Of a stretch of 34,844 nt of DNA, positions 26,635 to 34,669 are shown piece by piece (positions within the stretch are counted from its first letter, which is position 1; every line of letters starts with the position of its first letter). The stretch comes from Pseudomonadota bacterium (GTDB lineage Bacteria; Pseudomonadota; Alphaproteobacteria; Acetobacterales; Acetobacteraceae), in contig JAJZFA010000002.1 in assembly GCA_021805565.1 (NCBI GenBank), forward strand, positions 1 to 34,844, read 5' to 3'. The position numbers and the translations under genes are program-made. Under the pieces are notes generated by a model, which searched no databases, was not told the origin of the DNA, and saw only the letters and a list, made by a program, of their open reading frames with translations.

Positions 26635-27186
26635 TCAGAACAGGATACTGAGGTTCTTCGCCAGCAGGACGTTCTGTTCCAGGATCATTTCCCGCCGGGC
26701 GATCAGCCAGGATTCGCCATGCCGGCGCAGCGTATCGGTGCGGCGGCCGACAAACATGTTTGTCTCGTATTCAACACGGTTTTGATAGACCAGGAACCGG
26801 CTGCCGACGACAATTTCCGCCGGGTCCGTCGGGGACGGTGTGACTTGCAGCAGCCGCACGTTGCTGACCATGTGGGTCACGCGCGACAGTGGCTCTTCGG
26901 CGTAATGAACCCCGGTCAGGATTTGTTCGACCCGTTTGCCCAGCGTCCATTTGTCTTCATCGAACCAGGATATGCCTTCGCCCTGGCGGGTATTTTCCTT
27001 TTCGTCGTGCTGGCCGAATTTGACGTTGCGGCGCACCGGCATGAAGTAAACCAAATCGTCGGCAAGCAGATCCAGCCATTCGCGAAACCGCCGCTGGTCC
27101 AGCAGGTCGGCTTCCATATAAAGAAATTCCTCGGCGTCGTGTTTCAGTGCAAACCATTCCGGTCCGCCAACAGTGGCGGCGATCAT
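26635..27186 (-). CDS. Aromatic-ring-hydroxylating dioxygenase, beta subunit
   Basis: 183 aa, usual length. The NTF2-like fold of the small subunit is visible: E-E-F-L-Y-M-E-A-D-L-L-D-Q-R-R-F-R-E-W-L-D-L-L, then D-L-V-Y-F-M-P-V-R-R, R-V-T-H-M-V-S-N-V-R-L and the closing W-L-I-A-R-R-E-M-I-L-E-Q. It has no metal centre and supports the alpha subunit in an alpha3beta3 assembly. ATG 27186 overlaps the alpha stop (ATGA), so alpha and beta are made in equal amounts. Two small unknown genes follow. Confidence 0.93.
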   Translation of the reverse strand: MIAATVGGPEWFALKHDAEEFLYMEADLLDQRRFREWLDLLADDLVYFMPVRRNVKFGQHDEKENTRQGEGISWFDEDKWTLGKRVEQILTGVHYAEEPLSRVTHMVSNVRLLQVTPSPTDPAEIVVGSRFLVYQNRVEYETNMFVGRRTDTLRRHGESWLIARREMILEQNVLLAKNLSILF

Positions 27187-28532
27187 TCCGCGGCCCGCCG
27201 GACGGAGGGGCCGATTCCGAGCAGCGAGTCCCAGCCGTCGCCTTGGAGGTAGCGGGCGTAGGTGTCGTAGTAATTGCGGGCATTTTGTTCCGTGATCTGC
27301 ACGCTGACATCGCCCGGCACGGGATCGTTGTGCCTGAACGCGCCGATCGACTGTTGATAGTTAAATGGATAGCGCCGGGCGATCGTTCCGGTACTGGACT
27401 TAGTTGCGTATAGCCAGTTTTCCATGTCGTCTTGTTCGGTCATGCCCGCCGGGCCGGAATAGCGCATGTAAAAGCGGCGTAGCACGTCTTTTACTTCGGC
27501 CGGCGCGTCGGCATCGACCAGGAAGAAGCGCCACGCCTCGGTTTCGGTTGGGCTGTGCGGGTGCCAGACGCATAACCCGCGCGGTTGGCGACCGTGGTAC
27601 GACGTATTAGGGAACAGATTTCCAGTGAACGGCATGATCCGGGCCTTATCGCCCAGCCGCTTTTGGCGTTCGTGAAAGCAATGGCGGAAGTATTCATCGA
27701 CAGCCGGATACTGCTGATAGGACGGCTGGTAATCGAACGCCTCGGGCATCCACACGCTATGGACGCCGTGGCCCTGCGGAAAGCTGACCCAGATGTGCTG
27801 GCCCGCATTGTATTCGTTATCGCGCCGGCCGGTTTGACCGGCCCGCGCGCTGGGCCCGATACCGATCATATCGACCGAACGATGGGATGGATTATGGTAG
27901 GTATCGCCTAGGAAATTTTCCGCCGCGAATTTCCAGTTGGTGGGCAGGATCCATTTGTGAATACCGATGACCTCCGACCCGCCGGGCCGGCCGTCGCGGC
28001 AATCCAGCACCTGATCCAGATGGTCCACCGCATCGCCGAGATAGGTCATGAAGTCCGGCGCGGCCGGATCCCACGACGCCCAGACCGTGCCTTTGTAAAT
28101 ATGCAGCTTCGGCGTTTCGATCAGCGACCATTCGCCACGGTTCAACTGGCCTTCGTACAGCGCCCTGTATAACGGCACGCCCTGTAGTCTGCCGTCGGTG
28201 GTATAGCTCCAGGAATGATAGGGGCAGACAAACAGCGATGTATTGCCCGATTCATACCGGCACACTTTCATGCCGCGATGCCGGCAGGAGTTGAGAAAGA
28301 CATGCACCGATCCTTGCGGATCGCGGCACAGGATGACCGATTCCTCGCCCATGCGGGACACGAAGAAGTCGCCCGGCTGGGGGATCTGGCTTTCGTGGCC
28401 GACGAACAGCCACGTCCGGGTAAACAGTTTTTCCAGTTCCTGGCGATAGATTTCGGGCGCGACGAACAGTTCGCGGCCGATCGTGCCACGGCCGGTGTCG
28501 ATCATGTGGCCGATGGGCAGTATTGTTGCCAT
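27183..28532 (-). CDS. Rieske non-haem iron ring-hydroxylating dioxygenase, alpha subunit
   Basis: 449 aa. The Rieske [2Fe-2S] site is C83-x-H85 and C103-x2-H106 in the stretch CRHRGMKVCRYESGN then CPYHSW. The mononuclear iron site has D210-T-Y-H213-N-P-S-H217, with a later Asp probably in E-Q-D-D-M-E-N-W. It activates O2 to put two hydroxyls on an aromatic ring or a related substrate. ATG 28532 was chosen because the family N-terminus begins there; the open frame to 28622 reads as poor sequence. No ferredoxin, reductase, dehydrogenase or ring-cleavage gene is near, so substrate and electron donor cannot be named. Confidence 0.94.
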   Translation of the reverse strand: MATILPIGHMIDTGRGTIGRELFVAPEIYRQELEKLFTRTWLFVGHESQIPQPGDFFVSRMGEESVILCRDPQGSVHVFLNSCRHRGMKVCRYESGNTSLFVCPYHSWSYTTDGRLQGVPLYRALYEGQLNRGEWSLIETPKLHIYKGTVWASWDPAAPDFMTYLGDAVDHLDQVLDCRDGRPGGSEVIGIHKWILPTNWKFAAENFLGDTYHNPSHRSVDMIGIGPSARAGQTGRRDNEYNAGQHIWVSFPQGHGVHSVWMPEAFDYQPSYQQYPAVDEYFRHCFHERQKRLGDKARIMPFTGNLFPNTSYHGRQPRGLCVWHPHSPTETEAWRFFLVDADAPAEVKDVLRRFYMRYSGPAGMTEQDDMENWLYATKSSTGTIARRYPFNYQQSIGAFRHNDPVPGDVSVQITEQNARNYYDTYARYLQGDGWDSLLGIGPSVRRAAE

Positions 28533-28566
28533 TCTGCCGGTCCTCCCGTTGTATTTTGCGCCGGCG

Positions 28567-29016
28567 TCAGGCCCAGCGCGATGCCGCCGTGTCGTCGTCC
28601 TCCCGCGCGTCCACCCAGGCACTGTTGCCGTCCACGAAGTCCTCCCGCTTCCAGAACGGTGCCTTGGTTTTCAACCAGTCGATCAGGAACGCCGTGGCGT
28701 CCAGGGCCGCCTGCCGGTGGGCGGACGCCACGGTCACCAGGACAATATTCTCCCCGGTGCGCAGCTTGCCGACGCGGTGAATGATGGTGCAGCCAAGCAG
28801 CGGCCAGCGCTGTTCCGCCCGGTCGGCGATCTGGCCGATCGCGCGTTCGGTCATGCCGGGGTAATGTTCCAGCGTCATGCCGGTCACGGCCTGTCCGTTG
28901 TCGCGGACGGTGCCGATGAAGCAGCCGATTCCGCCCACATCGGTGCGGCCGGCCGTCAGGGCGGCGATTTCCGCGCCCACGTCGAAATCCTCGTGTTGGA
29001 CCTTGATATGCGCCAT
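28567..29016 (-). CDS. moaE: Molybdopterin synthase catalytic subunit
   Basis: 149 aa. Family motifs: G-C-F-I-G-T-V-R-D near 32, then L-E-H-Y-P-G-M, I-I-H-R-V-G-K-L-x-T-G-E-N-I-V-L-V at about 78-95, S-A-H-R-Q-A-A-L-D-A, and K-T-K-A-P-F-W-K-R-E near 116-125, which holds the catalytic Lys. MoaE joins two sulfurs, delivered by MoaD, to precursor Z in molybdenum cofactor synthesis. No moaD adjoins; it is presumably elsewhere. It lies downstream of a decayed molybdate-binding-like gene on the same strand, 49 bases from it, and just upstream of the Rieske operon. Confidence 0.94.
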   Translation of the reverse strand: MAHIKVQHEDFDVGAEIAALTAGRTDVGGIGCFIGTVRDNGQAVTGMTLEHYPGMTERAIGQIADRAEQRWPLLGCTIIHRVGKLRTGENIVLVTVASAHRQAALDATAFLIDWLKTKAPFWKREDFVDGNSAWVDAREDDDTAASRWA

Positions 29017-29065
29017 GTCGGGGAAGGTTAGACCGTGGCGCCGGGTTTGTCATGCGGCGGAGGAT

Positions 29066-29420
29066 TCAGCCGCGTTCTGGCCGCTGTCCTCCTGGCGGCT
29101 CCAGGCCGGCCTCTCCGCTGACCAGGCGTTCGGCGGTGAAGCCGGACGGGACGAAGGTGGCTTTGGCATCGCCCTCGGCCGCGATGCCCAGCCGTTCGGT
29201 CAGGCCTGCAAAAAACAGCCATCTGGCGCCGAGTGTCGATGCCCTGGGCAGCCAAAATAACCAGATCGGCGGCTTCTCGCCCGCGCAGGCGTTGCAGCAA
29301 CGCGGCGGTGGGTGCGAAGTCAGCCGCTATCCGGATGCCGGTTTCGCGTTCGTGCACGACGGTCAGGTCCCGCATCGCGCCCATGACCGCCAAGGTCGAT
29401 AGCAGACGCAGGCCGGTCAT
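29066..29420 (-). pseudogene. Decayed ModA-like molybdate-type substrate-binding protein
   Basis: The first 60 codons (from ATG 29420) read as an intact binding-protein start: L-R-L-L-S-T-L-A-V-M-G-A-M-R-D-L, later A-D-F-A-P-T-A-A-L-L-Q-R-L-R, and A-D-L-V-I-L-A-A-Q-G-I-D. The frame is then lost. A second frame continues with L-F-F-A-G-L-T-E-R-L-G-I-A, A-K-A-T-F-V-P-S-G-F-T-A-E-R-L-V-S-G-E-A, typical of the middle of the same family, and stops at 29066. The segment that normally joins these two blocks is missing and the C-terminal third is gone. So at least an internal deletion, a frameshift and a truncation have occurred. It overlaps the transglutaminase stop (ATGA, 29417-29420) as an operon relic. 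Confidence 0.75.
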
Positions 29421-30301
29421 GCGCCGGGGTGCTGGTCCACCGGGTCCAGATCGACGCTGACCGACACGGCATGATCGCCGCCGCCCAGGATCACGCCGCG
29501 CACCGGGCTAACATCGCTGAAATCGCGGCCCCACCCCAGCAGGACGTGTTCGTCCTTCACCACGATGCCGTTGGTCGGATCGACATCGATCCAGCCATGA
29601 TCGGGCCCGAGCCAGCAGCCGACCCAGGCATGCGACTGGTCCGCGCCCTGGCGCTTGGTCTGACCTGGCGGCGGTTTGGTGCGGATATAGCCGGAGGTAT
29701 AGCGCGCCGGCAGGCCGATGCCGCGCAGGCCGCTGATCATGACATGGGAAAAATCCTGGCAAACCCCCTCCCGCCGAACCATCACCTGGGAAACGGGCGT
29801 GGAGATGGACGTGACGCCGGATCGGAAGCGGAATTCGGTATAGATGCGGTCGTTGAGGTCCAGCACGGCGTCCAGTATGGTCCGGTCCTGCGTGAAGGAC
29901 AGGCTGGCATAAGCCTTCGACGCGTCGTCCACCGGGGCCATCGCCGTGCCGAACTGGAATTCGGCGGCTTGCCAGCCTTCCGGCGACCCGGCCGCGCGCA
30001 CGACCGATTCCCATGCCGGCGTGTCGCCGGGCGCGGGCGGAGGCGGGTAATCGACGTCCACGATCGATTCGGACGTCACTTCGAAATCGGCGTGCGGCCG
30101 GTCCATGAACAGCCAGGTGACGTGATTGCCGAAATGGTCCAGTCCGTCGCGCCGGCGGGCGGGCAACGGGTCGGCGACGATGCGTTCGGAGATCACGGTC
30201 TGCCAGGGACGGGTGCGCGGACGCAAATGCACCATGTGCGCGGCCAGTTCGACCGGACTGCCGTAGGCATAGCGGGTAATGTGCTGAACACGGTAACGCA
30301 T
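29417..30301 (-). CDS. Transglutaminase-like cysteine protease
   Basis: 294 aa, no signal peptide. The N-terminal beta domain (R-Y-R-V-Q-H-I-T-R-Y-A-Y) is the bacterial transglutaminase N-terminal region. The catalytic triad is visible: Cys181 in E-G-V-C-Q-D-F-S-H, His224 in Q-S-H-A-W-V, and Asp in W-I-D-V-D-P-T-N-G (237-245). Such proteins are usually next to alpha-E and circularly permuted ATP-grasp genes and are predicted to trim or transfer peptides. Here the ATP-grasp/alpha-E gene is on the same strand but 1.8 kb upstream, with a divergent two-gene unit in between. Downstream it overlaps the decayed modA-like gene. Confidence 0.92.
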   Translation of the reverse strand: MRYRVQHITRYAYGSPVELAAHMVHLRPRTRPWQTVISERIVADPLPARRRDGLDHFGNHVTWLFMDRPHADFEVTSESIVDVDYPPPPAPGDTPAWESVVRAAGSPEGWQAAEFQFGTAMAPVDDASKAYASLSFTQDRTILDAVLDLNDRIYTEFRFRSGVTSISTPVSQVMVRREGVCQDFSHVMISGLRGIGLPARYTSGYIRTKPPPGQTKRQGADQSHAWVGCWLGPDHGWIDVDPTNGIVVKDEHVLLGWGRDFSDVSPVRGVILGGGDHAVSVSVDLDPVDQHPGA

Positions 30302-30740
30302 ATGCAGTGTTTAGCCCGCCTGGTCCGGCTTGTCTTGGGTCGTGGCGATAGGGGGTCACGCAAACAGCAATCCAAACAGGCGCACCACGGGTGGGCGCAC
30401 CTGTTTGGAAGCCCGAAGCATTCAGGCATGCCGGCCGGCAAGCTCATATGGCCATATCGAATCGTAACGGGTCAACGAAATAATTTCCTTAAAGAGACAT
30501 TTTCGCTCACGACTAAACACTCAGGGTTGTGTCCTAATTTTCATTACCTCTTTTAACGCAGGTTACAGGCTACCCACTTCCACTCCCGGCGACCGCGATG
30601 CTGGCATCGGCCGCGCCGATCGTCCGCGAACCGGCCAAATTTGGCGGCCTTGTAAGGCGCCCGCGCCCCGCCGCCGCTGGCCCCTGCCGGCCCTGACGCT
30701 TGACGCCACCGGTAGAATCGGGTGGAAAATTAGGAACAGC
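30302..30740. other. Intergenic region upstream of the HMA-like gene, with an AT-rich block
   Basis: 439 bases between divergent genes. It contains a long palindrome (30371-30409), then an AT-rich block (about 30440-30555) unlike the surroundings, then GC-rich sequence up to the start at 30741. Within the AT-rich block, TTGTGT and a later TTTTAAC hint at a promoter but do not meet a consensus. I saw no small gene. Confidence 0.5.
30371..30409. repeat. Palindrome TCCAAACAGG...CCTGTTTGGA
   Basis: Perfect 10-base arms (30371-30380 and 30400-30409) around a 19-base centre that itself pairs partly (GCGCACCAC with GTGGGCGC). It lies about 70 bases upstream of the transglutaminase start. There is no T-tract, so a terminator is unlikely. 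It could be an operator or a mobile repeat. No second copy noticed. Confidence 0.65.
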
Positions 30741-31157
30741 ATGAAGGATCGACCGCCCGGCATGAACGACATTCGTACCGATACGCATAGCTGTTCCAAA
30801 CGGAACAAAAGCCCCCGCCGCTGGGGCACGATCTTGCCGGTGGTGGCCGTGGTTCTGGCAGGACCGGTTCGGGCAGCGCACGCGATCATCCCGGTGTGTA
30901 ACGAGGTTCAGATGACGGTTTGGGGGGTGATCACGCCCGGCTCGACGTTCGGCCTGATCAAGAACTTCGAGTCGATTCCCGGCGTCGATGGCGCCAGTTT
31001 CGATCTGCGGCACGCCGTTGCAACGGTCAGGTTTCAACCGGGCGCCATCGTGACGGACGACCAGTTGCGCGCCGCGGTCAGAAGCGCGAGCTATACCTCC
31101 CGCGAGATCCACCGCGTGTCCGAGTGTCCCGAACCGGTCGCCAGACCGGCCGGATGA
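30741..31157 (+). CDS. Secreted HMA-like domain protein lacking the CxxC metal site
   Basis: 138 aa. A basic N-terminus and hydrophobic stretch (R-R-W-G-T-I-L-P-V-V-A-V-V-L-A-G) end at A-H-A (46-48), a Sec signal peptidase site. The mature protein has the ferredoxin-like pattern of heavy-metal-associated domains: M-T-V-W-G-V, a helix L-I-K-N-F-E-S-I-P-G-V, A-S-F-D-L and A-V-A-T-V-R-F, then D-D-Q-L-R-A-A-V-R-S-A. Where HMA domains carry M-x-C-x-x-C it reads I-T-P-G-S-T, so no thiol site. Cys53 and Cys129 could form a disulfide. Start 30741 follows AGGAACAGC; ATG 30762 is an alternative. Its stop overlaps the next start. Confidence 0.75.
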   Translation: MKDRPPGMNDIRTDTHSCSKRNKSPRRWGTILPVVAVVLAGPVRAAHAIIPVCNEVQMTVWGVITPGSTFGLIKNFESIPGVDGASFDLRHAVATVRFQPGAIVTDDQLRAAVRSASYTSREIHRVSECPEPVARPAG

Positions 31158-32065
31158 GCGCAATGGCAGGCCACGCAATGGTCCGGACCATCCGGGCTAC
31201 AATTCTTGCGACTGTTCTGATTTTTGTCGCCGGCCGGGCAGGGGCCCAAATCACGTTCCCCGGTGCGTCGCCGATCTCGGCGGGAAACGTTACCCTGGTC
31301 ATAAAGCCGGAAACGATGGATTTTACCGGCGGCGTCACCAGCACCGTGGACAAGAATATTATCTCCTACGGGGCATCGCCGAATTTGGCTTTTATCTTAC
31401 AAAACAATAGTTTCGTCTCGAATTCCGCGACCGTCACCGAGGCGGGCAGATCCAGGCAGGTCGTTGCCAATGGGTTTGGCGACACGGTTTTGGAAAGCCG
31501 GTACACGATCTTTCAGCAAGACGGCCCAGGCTCGACCTTTCGTATCGCGCCTTATGCGGGTGTCGTCATGCCAACCGGCATGGACAACACGAACAGTGCC
31601 ATGCCACGCGGCGGACAGCCCGGAACCGGAGCATGGGCAACGCGCGACGCCATCACCATGTCGTACCAGACCCTCGATTGGGCGGCGGCGGCCGAGGCCG
31701 GCTATCAGGCTAATACTACCGCCGCGGGTTATCAGTTTGGCAATACGGTGTTTGCCGACGCGGCAGTCCGCTACCGGCTGTGGCCGTTGAACCTTGGATC
31801 CGAGGTTCCGGCCGAGGTGTACGGACTTCTGGAAAGCAACTTCACTTCGGCAGCGGCCAACCGCAACGCTGGCCAGATCAACCGCAATACCGGCGGGCAG
31901 CTTCTTCTGGTCGATCCCGGTTTCATCTACACGACCCGGACCTATTCGGTGACACTGATGGCGTTTCTGCCGGCCTTTGAACAAGTCCACGGCAACGGCA
32001 GCGCGTACAACTACGGATTTCTGGCCGCGTTCCGTTATAGCCTGTTCACCCCGCATCACTGGTAA
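31154..32065 (+). CDS. Outer-membrane beta-barrel-like exported protein
   Basis: 303 aa. Signal peptide 1-31 with A-G-A cleavage before Gln32. The mature part has alternating short strands rich in Gly, Asn, Thr and aromatics, such as V-A-N-G-F-G-D-T-V-L-E-S-R-Y-T-I-F, F-R-I-A-P-Y-A-G-V-V-M-P-T-G and a final strand Y-N-Y-G-F-L-A-A-F-R-Y-S-L-F-T-P-H-H-W ending in an aromatic residue, as outer-membrane barrels do. It resembles the MetA/phenol-pathway-type transporter-like barrels, but I cannot name a family firmly. ATG 31154 overlaps the HMA-like stop (ATGA), so the two are translationally coupled and probably form one periplasm/outer-membrane unit. Convergent with the ATP-grasp gene, 17 bases apart. 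Confidence 0.75.
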   Translation: MSAMAGHAMVRTIRATILATVLIFVAGRAGAQITFPGASPISAGNVTLVIKPETMDFTGGVTSTVDKNIISYGASPNLAFILQNNSFVSNSATVTEAGRSRQVVANGFGDTVLESRYTIFQQDGPGSTFRIAPYAGVVMPTGMDNTNSAMPRGGQPGTGAWATRDAITMSYQTLDWAAAAEAGYQANTTAAGYQFGNTVFADAAVRYRLWPLNLGSEVPAEVYGLLESNFTSAAANRNAGQINRNTGGQLLLVDPGFIYTTRTYSVTLMAFLPAFEQVHGNGSAYNYGFLAAFRYSLFTPHHW

Positions 32066-32082
32066 TCGCCGGCCGTGCGGCA

Positions 32083-34590
32083 TCATGCCGCGCCGCGCAT
32101 CGGTTCGCCTTCCACACCCAGGCTGCGGGCGATCGGCAACAGGGTAAAATAGCGCCGGGAGACCCGGTCGGCCACCGCGCCGATGGCCTGTTCCAGTCTT
32201 TTCAGCCGCGACGGCAGGCGCGCGGCCGCGGCCATCTGATCGGGTGCGCGCAGCACGTCCTGCACGATGTCCCGCGCCTCCTGCAGCAGCGGTTCCATGG
32301 CGGTCAGCAGCGAATCGCCATCCTCGACGATTTCCCGCAGCAAATCCCGCGCGGCAACAAGCTGGAACGCCAGCCCGCGCGGGTTGCCTTCGTCGGCCAG
32401 GATCAGGTCCAGCGCCGGCGCCGGCTGCAGCACCGCGAGGTATCGTCCCCGGTAAGTAATGACCGAATCGCGTAATTCAAGCGCCAGGCGCAAGCCTGCT
32501 TCGACCCGGCCCGGCTGGGTCAGCGCGTTCGGCTGATCCAGCACCTGCGCCAGTTCGGCGGCGACGGACTCGGCGCGTTCCATGCGGCGGCCAAAATCCA
32601 GGAACAGCCGGCCGCCGCCGCGCACCATGTTTTCCGCCGCCAGACCCGCGACCGTGGCGGCGAATTGCAGGATGTCGCCGGTCAGATGCGCCGCGCTTTC
32701 CAGCGCCTGGGTGTTGGAATCGGGCGGCAAATTCCGCATGGCGTCGCCCAGGACACGCAGCGATCGCGTCAGCACGGTATGCATTTCCCCGGTCAGGCGA
32801 TCCCGCAGTTGTTCGACCTGGCGGGCGACCCGCGCGAGAACCCGGCGCATGCCGCCATCGCGCCGGAACGCGCGCATAACCGAGGAAGCGAGCATGCCGG
32901 CGCCAAGCACACTGGCATCCTCGGCGTCCATCATTTTCACGCTGGTCAGGCTGGCGACCAGGCTCTGCATTTCCGCGATCTCGCGCGCGGTGGGCGACGG
33001 GCGGAGAATGCGGGCGATGATCGCGCGTTGCAGCCGGGCGGCTTCTTCCAGGCGTTCCAGATAGCGTCCGAGCCAGTAGAAGTTATCGGCGACGCGGGAC
33101 GGCAGGTCGCCGGACGTACGGCGAATGGCCAGCGCCGGGGTAAACAGCGCCAGGGCACCCTGGACGGTGCTGGCCTCATCTTCCATGACCCACACGTCCT
33201 TGGACAGCGCGTTGCGCGGCAGGCGCCCGGCGAGTGCGTCTTCCCGCGACAGCACGCGGGCCAGGCCGCCGGGAAAGGCGCGCCAGTTTCCGCCGTCGAA
33301 CGTCATGAACATGCGCAGAGCGATCGGCCTTGCTTCCAGCCCGTGTTCGCCGGCACAGGGGGCAACCGACGGGTTGGGTGCCACGGTCGCGGCAAACGCG
33401 GCCGGATCGGCCGCGATGCGGGCGGCCAGCGCGGCGCGTTCGTCCGGCGATAGCATCATCGGCACGACGGGCGGGGTATCGCCATCGGTGGCGGGGCGGA
33501 TCAGCCAGCCTTCCAGGTCTCGCAGCACCGTGCGTTCGGCGGCCCCCTCCCCAAGCCAAAGCGTCGCCTGGCTCGGGAGCATGAGGTCGGTGCCGAGGAG
33601 GCGGCGGGCCAGTTGCGGCAGGAAGGCGGCGAGGGCCGGCGCCTCGGTCATCGCGGAGCCGGGATCGTTGACCATGCGGACCGCGCCGTCGCGGATTGCG
33701 TCGAGGAGTCCGGGCACGCCGGCGCCGGAAGCGAGTTCCAGCGAATCGACCTGATTGCCGTCCTTGCGGCGCAGCAGAACCCCAATGCGTTGCAGGCCGC
33801 GCAGGGTTTTCAGGAACACCTGACCGTTCCGCAGCGTCAGGTCGCCGGCTTCCACCAGGCCGATATTGAGTTCCCGCGACAGCAGCACATGTTCGAACCA
33901 CAGCGGGTCGGCGTGGCCGGAGGTCAGAAGCGCGACGCCGCCGTCGTAGCCGGGGGCGAGCGCCTGGAGCATGTCGCCAGTCATTTCCAGATATTGCCGC
34001 AGCGGCTGGATGCGCTGGGACTGAAACAGTTCCGGCACCACACGGGCCATAATGCGGCGGTTTTCCAGCGCATAGGCGATGCCCTGGGCCTGGCCGGTGC
34101 GATCGGCGAGGACTCGCCACGCACCGTCGGGGCCGCGCAGCATGTCGGCGGCGTAGAACGACAAATAGCGGTCGCGGCGGTGGCCGGCGGCGGTGCGGCA
34201 GGGGCGAAGGTAGGCGGGGTTGGCATAGACCAAGGCAGGGGGGATCAGCCCTTCGCGCATCAGTTCGCGCGGGCCGTAGAGATCGGCCAGGATCAGTTCC
34301 ATCACCTGCGCGCGCTGCGCGAGGCCGGATTCCAGCGATGAAAATTCGGCGGCGGACATTGGCAGCGGGATCGGGTCGCAGCGCCAGTTGACGGCGCGTT
34401 CGCCGGGCAGGATGGCGGTGATGCCTTCCTCGGCGAACGCCTGATCGAGCAGGTGCGCGCGTTGCGCCAGGGTTTCGTGGCCCAGGGCGAACATGGCCGA
34501 CAACAGCGGCCGCCAGTGCGGTTTGGCGTGGCCGGCCCCGTCGGCCATTTCGTCGAGCGGGCTGTCTTCTGTTATATCGGCGTCTGTCAT
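32083..34590 (-). CDS. Fused circularly permuted ATP-grasp and alpha-E domain protein
   Basis: 835 aa. Residues about 60-480 are a circularly permuted ATP-grasp ligase (DUF404/DUF407): R-V-N/A-V-N-W-R-C-D-P-I-P, L-I-L-A-D-L-Y-G-P-R, later D-G-N-Q-V-D-S-L-E and W-L-G-E-G. From about 505 (L-P-S-R-V-A-D-N-F-Y-W-L-G-R-Y-L-E-R) to the end is the helical alpha-E domain (DUF403), with a tandem F-G-R-R-M-E-R-A helix. In many bacteria these are two genes beside a transglutaminase; here they are one. The system is predicted to make peptide bonds on an unknown target. Start ATG 34590 was preferred; the frame is open to 34665. Confidence 0.92.
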   Translation of the reverse strand: MTDADITEDSPLDEMADGAGHAKPHWRPLLSAMFALGHETLAQRAHLLDQAFAEEGITAILPGERAVNWRCDPIPLPMSAAEFSSLESGLAQRAQVMELILADLYGPRELMREGLIPPALVYANPAYLRPCRTAAGHRRDRYLSFYAADMLRGPDGAWRVLADRTGQAQGIAYALENRRIMARVVPELFQSQRIQPLRQYLEMTGDMLQALAPGYDGGVALLTSGHADPLWFEHVLLSRELNIGLVEAGDLTLRNGQVFLKTLRGLQRIGVLLRRKDGNQVDSLELASGAGVPGLLDAIRDGAVRMVNDPGSAMTEAPALAAFLPQLARRLLGTDLMLPSQATLWLGEGAAERTVLRDLEGWLIRPATDGDTPPVVPMMLSPDERAALAARIAADPAAFAATVAPNPSVAPCAGEHGLEARPIALRMFMTFDGGNWRAFPGGLARVLSREDALAGRLPRNALSKDVWVMEDEASTVQGALALFTPALAIRRTSGDLPSRVADNFYWLGRYLERLEEAARLQRAIIARILRPSPTAREIAEMQSLVASLTSVKMMDAEDASVLGAGMLASSVMRAFRRDGGMRRVLARVARQVEQLRDRLTGEMHTVLTRSLRVLGDAMRNLPPDSNTQALESAAHLTGDILQFAATVAGLAAENMVRGGGRLFLDFGRRMERAESVAAELAQVLDQPNALTQPGRVEAGLRLALELRDSVITYRGRYLAVLQPAPALDLILADEGNPRGLAFQLVAARDLLREIVEDGDSLLTAMEPLLQEARDIVQDVLRAPDQMAAAARLPSRLKRLEQAIGAVADRVSRRYFTLLPIARSLGVEGEPMRGAA

Positions 34591-34669
34591 GCCGGGGCGC
34601 CGGTCTGGCCGGATGGGCTTACGGATCGATCGACGATAATCGCTACACGCGGCAGCGTCGAGCAATCCG

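Noticed and set aside
27841-27900. Defective iron site in the dioxygenase alpha subunit, because H213 and H217 are three residues apart
   Set aside because: The spacing differs from naphthalene dioxygenase (four), but three is found in other active Rieske oxygenases such as carbazole dioxygenase.
32665-33453. Plus-strand open frame opposite the ATP-grasp/alpha-E gene
   Set aside because: Antisense shadow with no recognisable domain or start signal.
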